53,105 bases of DNA from Lachnospiraceae bacterium (GTDB taxonomy: Bacteria; Bacillota; Clostridia; Lachnospirales; Lachnospiraceae). Shown one piece after another: positions 1 through 8,301 of the stretch (positions are counted from its first letter, which is position 1; every line of letters starts with the position of its first letter). The stretch spans positions 1 to 53,105 of the forward strand of contig JAFXTJ010000025.1 of assembly GCA_017535945.1 (NCBI GenBank), in the 5' to 3' direction. The notes under the pieces are model-generated. The model was not told the origin of the DNA, did no database searches, and saw only the letters and a program-made list of their open reading frames with translations. Both the position numbers and the translations under genes were made by a program.

Positions 1-981
1 GCGATCCTGGAGGGCCGCATCGATCCCGATACGCCGGTGGAGGCACCGACCGGCAAAGCGGATGACGAAGAGTTAAAGAACGCCGAGAGCGCCGGCCCCC
101 TGCCGGATGAAGAGGCGGTACGGGAGGCGATCCAGCCCGCAGAGGAGCCTTCGGAGGATGGCGCCGCGGACAAAGAGAATGCCTCTGCCGATGCGGACAC
201 AGAGGGGGATGAAGGCGAGGACGAGCATGTCCTGCGTGTCATGACGCCGGAGGAAAAGGAACTGTTCGGACCTTATATCCACAGGAAGCGCTCCCGCAAG
301 CAGATCATCCAGGCGATCGATTCCTTAAGCCTCGCACCTTACACCGGCAATGTGATCATCACCGGCGAGGAGGGTGCCGGCACCATCAATCTGGCCAAGG
401 GGCTCATCCGTTCCGTGCAGCTGTCGGATGCGAATTTCTCCGGGCAGATCGCCAAGATCTCCGGCCGCGCGATGAACCGCAAGCGGGTCGACGCGATCGT
501 GGACAAGCTCACCGGCGGCGCGTTGATCATCCAGGGTGCGTCCTCGATGAACAATGAGACCACCAAGGCGCTGTTAAAGGCGCTCGAGAGCGAGAACAAG
601 GGGATCATCGTGGTCCTCGAGGATACCCGCAAGGGCATTGAGAAATATCTGAAGAAGCATCCCGAGATCACGGAGTGCTTCAATGTCCGCGTGGATGTGG
701 AAGCGCTCGCCACGAGAGAGCTGGTGGCTTATGCCAAGCAGTATGCCCTGGATAAGGAATACTCGATGGATGAATTCGCCATGCTGGCGCTGCACAAGCG
801 GATCGACGAGATGCAGACCGCCGAGCACGAGGTGACGATCGCGGAGGTGCGGGATCTGGTGGATGAGGCGATCAGCCGCGCGACCAGAAAAAATCCCTCT
901 CATTTCTTTGATATTTTACTTCAAAAGAGGTATGATGAAGAAGACATGATCATTCTTCGGGAGAAGGATTTCCTGCGATAG
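1..981 (+). CDS. Degenerate AAA+ (SpoVK/CbbX-like) protein, C-terminal part
   Basis: The frame is open from base 1, so the gene starts upstream and only the last 326 residues are seen. An acidic linker (about nt 37-250) precedes a P-loop-type domain. The Walker A position (nt 358-390) reads ITGEEGAGTIN, keeping the glycines but lacking the usual lysine. The Walker B position reads ALIIQGA with no Asp-Glu pair (nt 517-540). Downstream, the pattern of leucine-rich helix, VVLEDT strand, KHPEI and C-terminal helices resembles the lid region of CbbX/SpoVK AAA+ proteins. It is probably an ATPase-dead or regulatory AAA domain. It ends 51 bases before glgB. The exact family is uncertain. Confidence 0.6.
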   Translation, partial: AILEGRIDPDTPVEAPTGKADDEELKNAESAGPLPDEEAVREAIQPAEEPSEDGAADKENASADADTEGDEGEDEHVLRVMTPEEKELFGPYIHRKRSRKQIIQAIDSLSLAPYTGNVIITGEEGAGTINLAKGLIRSVQLSDANFSGQIAKISGRAMNRKRVDAIVDKLTGGALIIQGASSMNNETTKALLKALESENKGIIVVLEDTRKGIEKYLKKHPEITECFNVRVDVEALATRELVAYAKQYALDKEYSMDEFAMLALHKRIDEMQTAEHEVTIAEVRDLVDEAISRATRKNPSHFFDILLQKRYDEEDMIILREKDFLR

Positions 982-1032
982 GTTCTTTGCCGCATCTGCC
1001 GGGTATCGCGGGGATGAAAGGAGACTTGCGGT

Positions 1033-3081
1033 ATGGCGACAGAGCGTGTGTTCATTTCCCAGGACGATGAGTATCTCTTCGGTCAGGGTACCCACTACGA
1101 CATCTATCAGAAGCTCGGTTCCCACCCCTCCGTGGAAAACGGAAAGAAGGGGATCTTCTTTGCGGTCTGGGCGCCCAATGCGGCCAGCGTCCATGTGGTG
1201 GGAGATTTCAACAACTGGAACGATACCATGCACCCCATGCACCGTCAGGGGGAAATGGGGATCTTTACACTCTTTGTCCCCGGTCTGGGCGAGGGAGAAC
1301 TCTACAAGTATCTGATCACGACTCCCGCCGGCGAGCGTCTCTACAAGGCGGATCCTTATGCCAACTGGGCGGAGCTGCGTCCCGGCACGGCTTCCCGGAC
1401 CGTCGATCTCTCGGATTTCAAATGGTCCGACGGCAAGTGGTTCGATCATTTCAAGGGCAAGGACATCTACGAGGAGCCGCTCGCCATCTACGAGTGCCAG
1501 ATCGGTTCCTGGATGAAGCATCCGGACGGGACGGAGGACGGTTTCTACAACTACCGGGATTTCGCCGACCGCATCGTCGATTATCTGAAGGAGATGCGCT
1601 ACACGCACATCGAACTCATGGGTATCGCCGAGCATCCGTTCGACGGTTCCTGGGGCTATCAGGTCACGGGCTATTATGCCCCCACGGCCCGCTACGGGAC
1701 CCCCAAGGATTTCATGTATCTGGTGAACAAGCTTCATAAGAACGGTATCGGTGTGATCCTGGACTGGGTGCCGGCGCATTTCTGTCCGGACGAGCACGGC
1801 CTCTCCCGTTTCGACGGATCCTGCATCTATGAGCATCCCGATCCGCGCAAGGGCGAACATCCCGACTGGGGGACCAAGATCTTTAATTTCGAGCGCAACG
1901 AGGTCCGCAACTTCCTCATCGCCAACGCGCTCTTCTGGATCCGTCAGTTCCATATCGACGGGCTGCGCGTGGACGCGGTCGCTTCCATGCTCTATCTCGA
2001 TTACGGCAAGCAGGCCGGCCAGTGGGTCCCGAACAAGAACGGCGGCAACGAGAATCTCGATGCCATCGCCTTTTTCAAGCATCTGAACAGTGTGGTCCGG
2101 GGCACCTATCCGCAGATCCTCATGATCGCGGAGGAGTCCACGGCATGGCCCAATATCTCCGGCCCCATCGGCGGCGACGGCCTGGGCTTTACCTACAAGT
2201 GGAACATGGGCTGGATGCATGATTTCTGCGAGTATATGAAGCTCGATCCCGTGATGCGGGGCGGCGCCCACCATATGCTCACCTTTGCCATGAGCTACAA
2301 CGGGGCGGAGCAGTATATCCTGCCGCTCTCCCATGACGAGGTGGTGCATCTGAAGTGCTCCATGGTGCAGAAGATGCCCGGTTATGAGGTGGATAAATAT
2401 GCCAATCTCCGCGTGGGCTACACCTTTATGTTCGGGCATGCGGGCAAAAAGCTCCTGTTCATGGGACAGGATTTCGGTCAGGAGAGAGAGTGGAGCGAGC
2501 AGCGGGAGCTCGACTGGTTCCTGCTGGACCGGGACCTGAACCGCGGCATGAAGGAGTATGTGGGCGAACTGCTCGCGCTCTACCGCGACTATCCCGCCAT
2601 GTATAAAAAGGATCACGGCTTCGACGGCTTTACCTGGATCAACGCAGATGACAAGGACCGCAGCGTCTACAGCTTTTACCGCAAGGACGGCACGGGGAAG
2701 AACTGCGTGCTGTTCGTCCTCAATTTCACTCCGATGGAGTGGAAGGGCTACAAGACGGGCGTCCCGGCGGGCGGCGAATACCGGCATGTGCTGGACAGCG
2801 CCGAGACCCGGTTCGGCGGCTTCGGTACCGGAGTCCCCAAAAAGATCAAAGCCGTACAGGAGAACTGCGATTATCTGGATTATTCGCTGACCATGGATCT
2901 GCCGCCTTACGCCGCGGAGGTCTTTGTCTTTGATCTGGAAAAGAAAGCGCCGGCGAAGAAGGCTGTTGCCGCGAAGAAACCTGCCGCAAAGAAGACTGTG
3001 GCAAAGAAAGCGCCGGCAAAGAAACCGGCAGCTAAGAAACCGGCCGTAAAGAAGCCCGCAGCGAAGAAGAAGACCAAATAA
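1033..3081 (+). CDS. glgB: 1,4-alpha-glucan branching enzyme with lysine-rich C-terminal tail
   Basis: This 682-residue GlgB introduces alpha-1,6 branches into glycogen in the cytoplasm. An N-terminal CBM48-type domain (WAPNAASVHVVGDFNNW, about residues 47-61) precedes a GH13 barrel. Visible catalytic motifs are GLRVDAVASM (nucleophile Asp), IAEEST (acid/base Glu) and LSHDEVVH (transition-state Asp), followed by a C-terminal beta domain. From about residue 637 to the end the protein is almost only Lys, Ala, Pro and Val in AAKKPAAKK-type repeats, like a histone H1 tail and unusual for GlgB. The ATG follows GAAAGGAGA at suitable spacing. No other glg gene is in the window; a strong terminator follows. 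Confidence 0.96.
   Translation: MATERVFISQDDEYLFGQGTHYDIYQKLGSHPSVENGKKGIFFAVWAPNAASVHVVGDFNNWNDTMHPMHRQGEMGIFTLFVPGLGEGELYKYLITTPAGERLYKADPYANWAELRPGTASRTVDLSDFKWSDGKWFDHFKGKDIYEEPLAIYECQIGSWMKHPDGTEDGFYNYRDFADRIVDYLKEMRYTHIELMGIAEHPFDGSWGYQVTGYYAPTARYGTPKDFMYLVNKLHKNGIGVILDWVPAHFCPDEHGLSRFDGSCIYEHPDPRKGEHPDWGTKIFNFERNEVRNFLIANALFWIRQFHIDGLRVDAVASMLYLDYGKQAGQWVPNKNGGNENLDAIAFFKHLNSVVRGTYPQILMIAEESTAWPNISGPIGGDGLGFTYKWNMGWMHDFCEYMKLDPVMRGGAHHMLTFAMSYNGAEQYILPLSHDEVVHLKCSMVQKMPGYEVDKYANLRVGYTFMFGHAGKKLLFMGQDFGQEREWSEQRELDWFLLDRDLNRGMKEYVGELLALYRDYPAMYKKDHGFDGFTWINADDKDRSVYSFYRKDGTGKNCVLFVLNFTPMEWKGYKTGVPAGGEYRHVLDSAETRFGGFGTGVPKKIKAVQENCDYLDYSLTMDLPPYAAEVFVFDLEKKAPAKKAVAAKKPAAKKTVAKKAPAKKPAAKKPAVKKPAAKKKTK
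2941..3078 (+). repeat. Lys-Ala-Pro repeat tract encoding the GlgB tail
   Basis: About 46 codons of imperfect tandem units encoding KKPAAKK/KKAPAKK-like motifs at the 3' end of glgB. The frame stays open to a normal TAA, so it is a coded basic tail and not read-through of non-coding DNA. Confidence 0.85.
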
Positions 3082-3110
3082 GTAAAGGAATCGACAGGTT
3101 CAGCCGAAAT

Positions 3111-3149
3111 AAAGTGTGACAGGCACGGATGCCGTCACACTTTTTGCTT
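3111..3149 (+). terminator. Rho-independent terminator after glgB
   Basis: Inverted repeat AAAGTGTGAC (3111-3120) with GTCACACTTT (3134-3143), continued by an inner GGCA/TGCC stem around a CGGA loop and followed by a T-rich tract (TTTTTGCTTTT). The outer A-tract also pairs with the T-tract, so it could work in both directions. Confidence 0.85.
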
Positions 3150-3230
3150 TTCGGGGGATATGCGAAGGGATGCGCAGTCAGGCTCTCCGAGGGACAGGCA
3201 GCACAGCATTCTTCCGAAAGGATAACATTG

Positions 3231-6191
3231 ATGAAGATCAACATGGAAGACCTCAACCAGGGCATCCGTCCGGATCTGCAGGCAGGGAACGCGGCAGCAC
3301 CGTCTCCCCTGTCTTCTTTTGCGCTCGCAAAGGGCGCAGGCGCGGGCAGCGGCCGTGTGCAGGATGTGATCGCGGTGGATCTGACCACCAGCCGCTTCGG
3401 CAGCAACGCCTATGCGGAGCGCAGGCGCGGAGCGGCGGAGATCCCCGGGAACGACGATCAGATCGACATGGCGGAGCGCAATGCCATGATCCTCTTATCC
3501 AATACACTTTCGGGGGAAGATTACGCCAAAGCCATGGAGGACGGCTATCAGCCCGGCGATACCGGGGTCTCGGAGAGCGTCACGATCCTCGATCGGATCA
3601 AGACCGCGATGATCCGCGGCGGTACCGAGGTCGCGGGCTTCACGGACGAGATCGACCGGGAGACCCTTGTGGCGGTCACCGGTTCGGAAGCCACGGCCGC
3701 CGCTCTGGAAAAGAGCTTTGCCGAAAACGATCTCCCCGCCGATGAAGAACTCTTCAAAGAAGCGGCCGACGCGGTGCGGCAGGCAGAGAGTCTGCAGGAG
3801 CCCGCGGGTCCGGCCGTGAAATTCCTCGTTGAGAACCAGATGGATCCCACGATCCGCAACATCTATCTGGCGGAGAGTGCAACCAACGGAGACAATGCCT
3901 CCGCCGGCGGCTTCTACCGGCAGGAGGGCGGCTATTACGCCCGCAAGGCGGACGGGGCCGATATGGACAGGCTCGCCGGACAGATCGACGCCGTGGTGCG
4001 CGAGGCGGGTTTTACGCCGGAGGAAGCGGGAGAGGAGGCCCGGTGGCTCATTTCCAATGATATCCCGCTGACCGGGGAGACGCTGCGGCGCGTGATGGAG
4101 CTGGAGAGCGTGGACTTCCCGGTGACGGCCACAGTCGCGGCCGATGCCGCAGCTGCCGCGCTCGCGGACGGACATCCGGCGCTGGACGGGAATCTGGCGG
4201 ATCCCGTGAGCCTGAACCGCAAGGCGGTCGAACTCCTGAAGAGACAGGATCTCGAGGAGGCGAGACTCTACATGTCCGCGGAGGTGAACCGTCGCCTTCT
4301 GGACAAGGGCGTCCGGATCGATACCCTGCCGATGGAGGAGCTGATCGATGAGTTAAAGAACGCCCGCGCGGAGATCGCCGGGGAACTCTTCCCGGAGGAT
4401 ACCGCCGGCGCGCCGCAGGGGATGCGGACAGCGGAGGAGAAGTATACGCTCTTTGAGGCCTCTCTGGCGGGGGTACAGACGATCCGCACGGCACCGGCGG
4501 CTCTCATCGGAGAGCAGACGGAGACGGTCGCAGCCGGCACCCTGCAGGAGATCGCGACGCTGGGAGAAAGCGCCGCACAGCGGTTCGCCCGAGCGGAGAG
4601 CACCTATGAGGCAGTGGGGACGCAGGTCCGTGCCGATCTGGGTGACAGCATCTCCAAGGCGTTCCGCAATGTGGATGAGATCCTCCGCGATCTCGGGATG
4701 GAGGAGAACGCCGACAATGCGCGCGCGGTCCGGATCCTCGGGTACAACCGGATGGAGATCTCAACGCAGGCCGTGGAAGAGGTCCGCGCAGCCGATGCGA
4801 AGCTCAGGGACGTGACGGACCGTTTAAAGCCGGGTGCTGTGTTATCCCTGATCCGGGACGGCCTGAACCCGCTGAACATGACGCTGAACGAACTCTCCGA
4901 TGCGCTCGGGGAACGCGGGGAGCAGGATGACACGCCGGCGGAGAAGTACGCGCGCTTCCTCATGCAGCTCGAGCGGCATCAGGAGATCACCGGTGCCGAG
5001 CGGGAAAGCTACATCGGGATCTACCGCCTCTTCCGGCAGCTGAAGAAGACGGATCATGCGGCGATCGGCACACTGTTGAATGAAGGCGCGGAGATGACGA
5101 TCGGCAATCTCCTCACGGCGAACCGCTCGCTCAAAACCGCCGCCCGCGGGATCGACGCCAGAGTGGATGACGGGTTTGCCGGGGTGAACGGCGGCTATAA
5201 GACGCCCTCCATTTCGGCGCAGATCGAGTCGGCCTTTGTCTATTACAGTGCGCAGGCGGACAGCGTGTATGAGCATATGGATGCGTCGGCCCTTGCGGAA
5301 GCGGCGCCGACCGATGCGACGACACTGCCGGAGCTGGCTGCCGCACTGGAGCAGAGCGAAGGCAATGTGCAGATTGACAGGGCCGTGGCACAGGAGCAGG
5401 CCCGGTCGGTGCGTGAAGAACTGTCCGGTCCCGCGGCGGAGCGCGCGGCGGAAGAACTGGAGGCATTCGGTGTCCGCCTGACTCCGGATTCGATCGGCGC
5501 GATGCGCGCCCTGCAGCAGGGACGGCGCCGTCCCGGCAGTGTCTGGAACGCGCTCTCCGATCTGGCATCCCGCGCTTCCTCCGGAGACACGCTGGAGCGG
5601 GCCATGGACGAACTGACCGCGGCGGTGAGCGACGGGGCACAGATGGAAGAACTCTACCGGGATAAGACGCAGGAGATGAAGGAAGCGCTGGATGAGATGA
5701 TGGAGGAGACGGAATCCGTCATCGACCTGCAGACCATGATCCTCGCGAAAAAGCAGCTCACCGTGGCAACGGCGCTGGCGGAGAGGAACAGCTACGATAT
5801 CCCCGTCGAGATCGACGGACGGCGGGTGGATCTGCATGTGACACTTGTGTCGGAGGAAGGGACCGGGAGCCTGATGCGCGCGTCGGTGCCCACATCGGAT
5901 CACGGGATGCTCACCCTGTCCCTGGCCATGGGGGAGGAAGGGCTTCGCGGTGTGCTCAATACCGCGGAGCCGGAGAGACCGGATGTGGAGGAGTATCTCA
6001 CGGCACTGCGGGCACATTTCCTCGAGGGGCTCAGGGCGGATACACCCGTCCGGGACGCGTCGGATATCAAGTTCGTCTACCGCGCCGGGGAGGGGACGCA
6101 GCTGTCCGCGGATCCCGGGGAGAGCGTGGGGGACGATGAAATGCTGTTTCTGGCAGGCGCCTTTGTGCGGGCCGTGGCGAAGACGGTATAG
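3231..6191 (+). CDS. Large helical protein upstream of flagellin, FliK-like C-terminus (possibly DUF6240 type)
   Basis: This 986-residue protein has no signal peptide or membrane segment. I chose the ATG at 3231, which follows GAAAGGATAAC; upstream in-frame starts would lie across the glgB terminator. Residues about 1-40 are Ala/Pro/Gly-rich and secretion-tail-like. The middle is a long, acidic, mostly helical region. The last 130 residues form a compact alternating segment (IPVEIDGRRVDLHVTL, then hydrophobic strands and an EYLTALRAHFLEGL helix) whose order resembles the C-terminal domain of hook-length control protein FliK. It ends 56 bases before flagellin, which supports a flagellar role. 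Similar uncharacterised proteins sit by flagellin in Lachnospiraceae. I cannot assign a biochemical function. Confidence 0.6.
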   Translation: MKINMEDLNQGIRPDLQAGNAAAPSPLSSFALAKGAGAGSGRVQDVIAVDLTTSRFGSNAYAERRRGAAEIPGNDDQIDMAERNAMILLSNTLSGEDYAKAMEDGYQPGDTGVSESVTILDRIKTAMIRGGTEVAGFTDEIDRETLVAVTGSEATAAALEKSFAENDLPADEELFKEAADAVRQAESLQEPAGPAVKFLVENQMDPTIRNIYLAESATNGDNASAGGFYRQEGGYYARKADGADMDRLAGQIDAVVREAGFTPEEAGEEARWLISNDIPLTGETLRRVMELESVDFPVTATVAADAAAAALADGHPALDGNLADPVSLNRKAVELLKRQDLEEARLYMSAEVNRRLLDKGVRIDTLPMEELIDELKNARAEIAGELFPEDTAGAPQGMRTAEEKYTLFEASLAGVQTIRTAPAALIGEQTETVAAGTLQEIATLGESAAQRFARAESTYEAVGTQVRADLGDSISKAFRNVDEILRDLGMEENADNARAVRILGYNRMEISTQAVEEVRAADAKLRDVTDRLKPGAVLSLIRDGLNPLNMTLNELSDALGERGEQDDTPAEKYARFLMQLERHQEITGAERESYIGIYRLFRQLKKTDHAAIGTLLNEGAEMTIGNLLTANRSLKTAARGIDARVDDGFAGVNGGYKTPSISAQIESAFVYYSAQADSVYEHMDASALAEAAPTDATTLPELAAALEQSEGNVQIDRAVAQEQARSVREELSGPAAERAAEELEAFGVRLTPDSIGAMRALQQGRRRPGSVWNALSDLASRASSGDTLERAMDELTAAVSDGAQMEELYRDKTQEMKEALDEMMEETESVIDLQTMILAKKQLTVATALAERNSYDIPVEIDGRRVDLHVTLVSEEGTGSLMRASVPTSDHGMLTLSLAMGEEGLRGVLNTAEPERPDVEEYLTALRAHFLEGLRADTPVRDASDIKFVYRAGEGTQLSADPGESVGDDEMLFLAGAFVRAVAKTV

Positions 6192-6213
6192 AAAAACAGG
6201 ATCTGTCCGATAT
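6187..6213 (+). promoter_or_regulatory. Sigma-28 (SigD)-type promoter of flagellin
   Basis: TATA (6187-6190), 14 bases, then GTCCGATAT (6205-6213). This closely matches the Bacillus/Clostridia SigD consensus TAAA-N14-16-GCCGATAT and lies about 35 bases before the flagellin start. The -35 has one mismatch and overlaps the stop of the preceding gene. Confidence 0.65.
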
Positions 6214-6247
6214 ATATTAAGTGAGGATACCGGAAGGAGGTACGTCG

Positions 6248-7456
6248 ATGAGAGTAAACTACAATGTATCCGCGATGGTGGCGCAGAACGCGCTGGCGAA
6301 CAACGACAAGAAGGTCAATGATTCCCTGGGGAGGCTTTCCAGCGGTCTCAAGATCGTGGGCGCCAAGGACAATCCGTCCGGACTGGCCATGTCCCGCAGG
6401 ATGAACGCGCAGATCAAGGCGATGCAGAAGGCCAACGACAGCTCGAGCGACGGGATCAACATCATCAAGACCGCCGACGGCGTGCTCGGCGAGATCCACA
6501 GCATCCTCCAGCGCATGAACGAGCTCGCGGACAAGGCGGCCACGGGCACGCTGCAGGATATCGACCGTCAGTACATACAGGATGAGATTTCCAATCTGAA
6601 GCAGGAGATCCAGCGTATCTCCGACACCACCGAGTTCAACGGACAGAATCTCCTGGACGGCACCTTTGACTATCGCGGCTATGCCACCGTCGGCGGCACG
6701 ACGCATTCGACGATCAAGGTGGCGACTTTCTCCCAGGAGATGGATACGGGCAATTTCCAGATCACGGGTCTTAAGGTGAAGCTCATCGACGAGACCGATC
6801 CCGATCTGCAGATCAAGTTAAAGAACAACGCGTTTGATGACAACGCCAAGGCGCTGGATCCGGAGACGCTCGATGTGAGCGCGCTTAAGATCGTGGATGT
6901 GAACGATCCCTCGCGTGTCATCATGGATGCCGCGACCGATACGATCTCCGCGGTCGTGAAGGGGGATCAGGTGACGCTGCGCAACGATGCCGGCAAGTCC
7001 ATCACGCTGCAGCTCGATGAGGACATCAACGGGACGCAGATCGATGTGGAGCTGACGCACATCGGTTCCATGACGATGCAGGTTGGCGCCAATGAGGGCC
7101 AGACCATCGATATCAAGATCCCCGCGATCAATCTGACAAACCTCGGGATCCGGTTCACGGATGTGTCGAGAGAAGACTGGGCGCGCGACGCCATCAATGA
7201 GATCGAGAGCGCGATCGACTTCGTGACGAGGCTGCGCAGCAATCTGGGTGCTTACCAGAACCGTCTGGAGCATACCGTCTCCAATCTGGATGTGAATGAA
7301 GAAAACCTGACGGCCGCGTATTCCCGTATCGTGGACGTGGATATGGCGGAGGAGATGACGCAGTATTCCACCATGCAGGTCCTGACACAGGCCGGGATCT
7401 CCATGCTGGCGCAGGCCAATCAGCGGCCGGCGGATCTGTTGCAGCTGCTGCAGTGA
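6248..7456 (+). CDS. hag: Flagellin
   Basis: This 402-residue flagellin is the filament subunit exported by the flagellar type III apparatus. The N-terminal D0/D1 region is classical: VNYNVSAMVAQNAL, LGRLSSGLKI, AKDNPSGLAMSRRM, then ISDTTEFNGQNLLDG. The C-terminal D1/D0 region has LGAYQNRLEHTVSNL and ends in QLLQ. The variable central domain (about residues 145-310) is moderate in size and Ser/Thr-containing, so glycosylation is possible but not visible. The ATG at 6248 sits 6 bases after a perfect GGAAGGAGGT. A sigma-28-like promoter precedes it and fliS follows after 61 bases, so the filament subunit and its chaperone are probably co-expressed. Confidence 0.97.
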   Translation: MRVNYNVSAMVAQNALANNDKKVNDSLGRLSSGLKIVGAKDNPSGLAMSRRMNAQIKAMQKANDSSSDGINIIKTADGVLGEIHSILQRMNELADKAATGTLQDIDRQYIQDEISNLKQEIQRISDTTEFNGQNLLDGTFDYRGYATVGGTTHSTIKVATFSQEMDTGNFQITGLKVKLIDETDPDLQIKLKNNAFDDNAKALDPETLDVSALKIVDVNDPSRVIMDAATDTISAVVKGDQVTLRNDAGKSITLQLDEDINGTQIDVELTHIGSMTMQVGANEGQTIDIKIPAINLTNLGIRFTDVSREDWARDAINEIESAIDFVTRLRSNLGAYQNRLEHTVSNLDVNEENLTAAYSRIVDVDMAEEMTQYSTMQVLTQAGISMLAQANQRPADLLQLLQ

Positions 7457-7484
7457 CAGAGTAGAATGAAGCCGTAGTTGTAGT

Positions 7485-7498
7485 GCGGGATCTCCCGC
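7485..7498 (+). other. Short hairpin between flagellin and fliS
   Basis: GCGGGA-TC-TCCCGC with a two-base loop and no T-tract. It may stabilise the flagellin message or reduce read-through into fliS. It is not a standard terminator. Confidence 0.4.
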
Positions 7499-7517
7499 CC
7501 CGGAAAGGAACCGTAAC

Positions 7518-7994
7518 ATGACAGAAGAGCAGAAACAGGCATATACCAGACGGATCACGCAGGCCAACAAGACGCAGCTGGTGACGATCCTCTATGAGAT
7601 GACCGCGGATTACATGAAGGACGCGCGCGCCGCGATCGCGGCCGGCAATAAGGAAGAGACGGATCTGCAGATCAAACACGCGCAGGGCTGTGTGGATCAG
7701 CTGATCCACGGGCTGGACATGAAGGTCGAGATCTCCAACAATCTGCTGCAGCTGTATCTGTTTGCGAAGCAGGAGCTGATCAAGGCGGTGACGGATCACG
7801 ATCCGCAGCATTTCGACAACGCCTCGATCGTCATCGACGGACTGCACGAGACCTATCTCAAGCTGGAACAGATGGATGATTCCGCGCCCGAGATGGAGAA
7901 CACGCAGTCGGTCGTGGCGGGCATGACCTACGGACAGGGCGGGCTCAATGAGGCGCTTGCAAATCCGGACGCGAACCGCGGATTTAAGGCTTAA
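7518..7994 (+). CDS. fliS: Flagellar chaperone FliS family
   Basis: This 158-residue, mostly helical cytoplasmic protein fits FliS, which binds the flagellin C-terminus and prevents premature polymerisation. The N-terminus (YTRRITQANKTQLVTILYEM) has the FliS-type start in which helix 1 is followed by a Q/T-x-L-V-x-x-L-Y-E motif. A second helix pair carries IKHAQGCVDQLIHGLDM. It is slightly longer than typical FliS (about 125-135 residues) because of a C-terminal tail with MTYGQGGLNEAL. The ATG follows GGAAAGGAACC. It comes directly after flagellin and before a strong terminator. Confidence 0.88.
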   Translation: MTEEQKQAYTRRITQANKTQLVTILYEMTADYMKDARAAIAAGNKEETDLQIKHAQGCVDQLIHGLDMKVEISNNLLQLYLFAKQELIKAVTDHDPQHFDNASIVIDGLHETYLKLEQMDDSAPEMENTQSVVAGMTYGQGGLNEALANPDANRGFKA

Positions 7995-8050
7995 ACCGAA
8001 CCTGTCAAAAATGACCCCCTGAAAATCGCATATTTTTGTGCAACTTGCCA

Positions 8051-8078
8051 GCCCCCGGTTTTTTGACCGGGGGCTTTT
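8051..8078 (+). terminator. Rho-independent terminator after fliS
   Basis: GCCCCCGGT (8051-8059), loop TTTTTG, ACCGGGGGC (8066-8074), then TTTT. A 9-bp GC-rich stem with a U-tract closes the flagellar segment. Confidence 0.92.
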
Positions 8079-8131
8079 GCTGTTTTTGAGACTCCGTTTT
8101 TGTGCAATCTGCCGAAAATGCGCAAAGGTAC

Positions 8132-8160
8132 TTGCAATCCGTTTCCGCCTTTGGTAGCAT
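8132..8160 (+). promoter_or_regulatory. Sigma-A-type promoter of the Tad pilus operon
   Basis: TTGCAA (8132-8137), 17 bases, TAGCAT (8155-8160), with an extended -10 TG at 8152-8153. The spacing is ideal and the box lies in the only sizeable gap before the pilus genes, downstream of the fliS terminator. It implies a 5' leader of about 135 bases. Confidence 0.55.
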
Positions 8161-8164
8161 CATC

Positions 8165-8301
8165 CCACCGGCGCCGGTTCCGGCGCGATTCTTCCCACAT
8201 TATGATCATACCGATCGGAGACGGATCCGATCTCACCCGGAGGTTTTCCTCCGGCGGGTCTCTTTCATTTCCTGTCTGTTGATCCCAAGGAAAAAGAGGA
8301 C
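8165..8301 (+). other. Hairpin-rich 5' leader of the Tad operon
   Basis: The 307-base gap after fliS holds the terminator and promoter listed above plus this leader. It contains three hairpins: GCGCCGG/CCGGCGC (8171-8186), GATCGGA/TCCGATC (8213-8232) and CCGGAGG-TTTT-CCTCCGG (8237-8254). The last is followed by a pyrimidine-rich stretch (GTCTCTTTCATTTCC) and looks attenuator-like, although the U-tract is weak. I could not match it to a known riboswitch. Confidence 0.4.

Noticed and set aside
916-2787. Long antisense open frame opposite glgB (and similar long antisense frames opposite 30436-32568 and 49464-52532)
   Set aside because: They mirror well-supported + strand genes, have His/Arg/Ile-rich translations without recognisable motifs, and arise from GC-rich codon usage of the real genes.
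8105-8170. CGCAAAGG ... GGTAGC resembling the second half of a c-di-GMP-I riboswitch ahead of the Tad operon
   Set aside because: The first-half GCAAA strand, the tetraloop/receptor pair and P1 are absent, and the region is better explained by the TTGCAA-N17-TAGCAT promoter. An Rfam RF01051 search would settle it.
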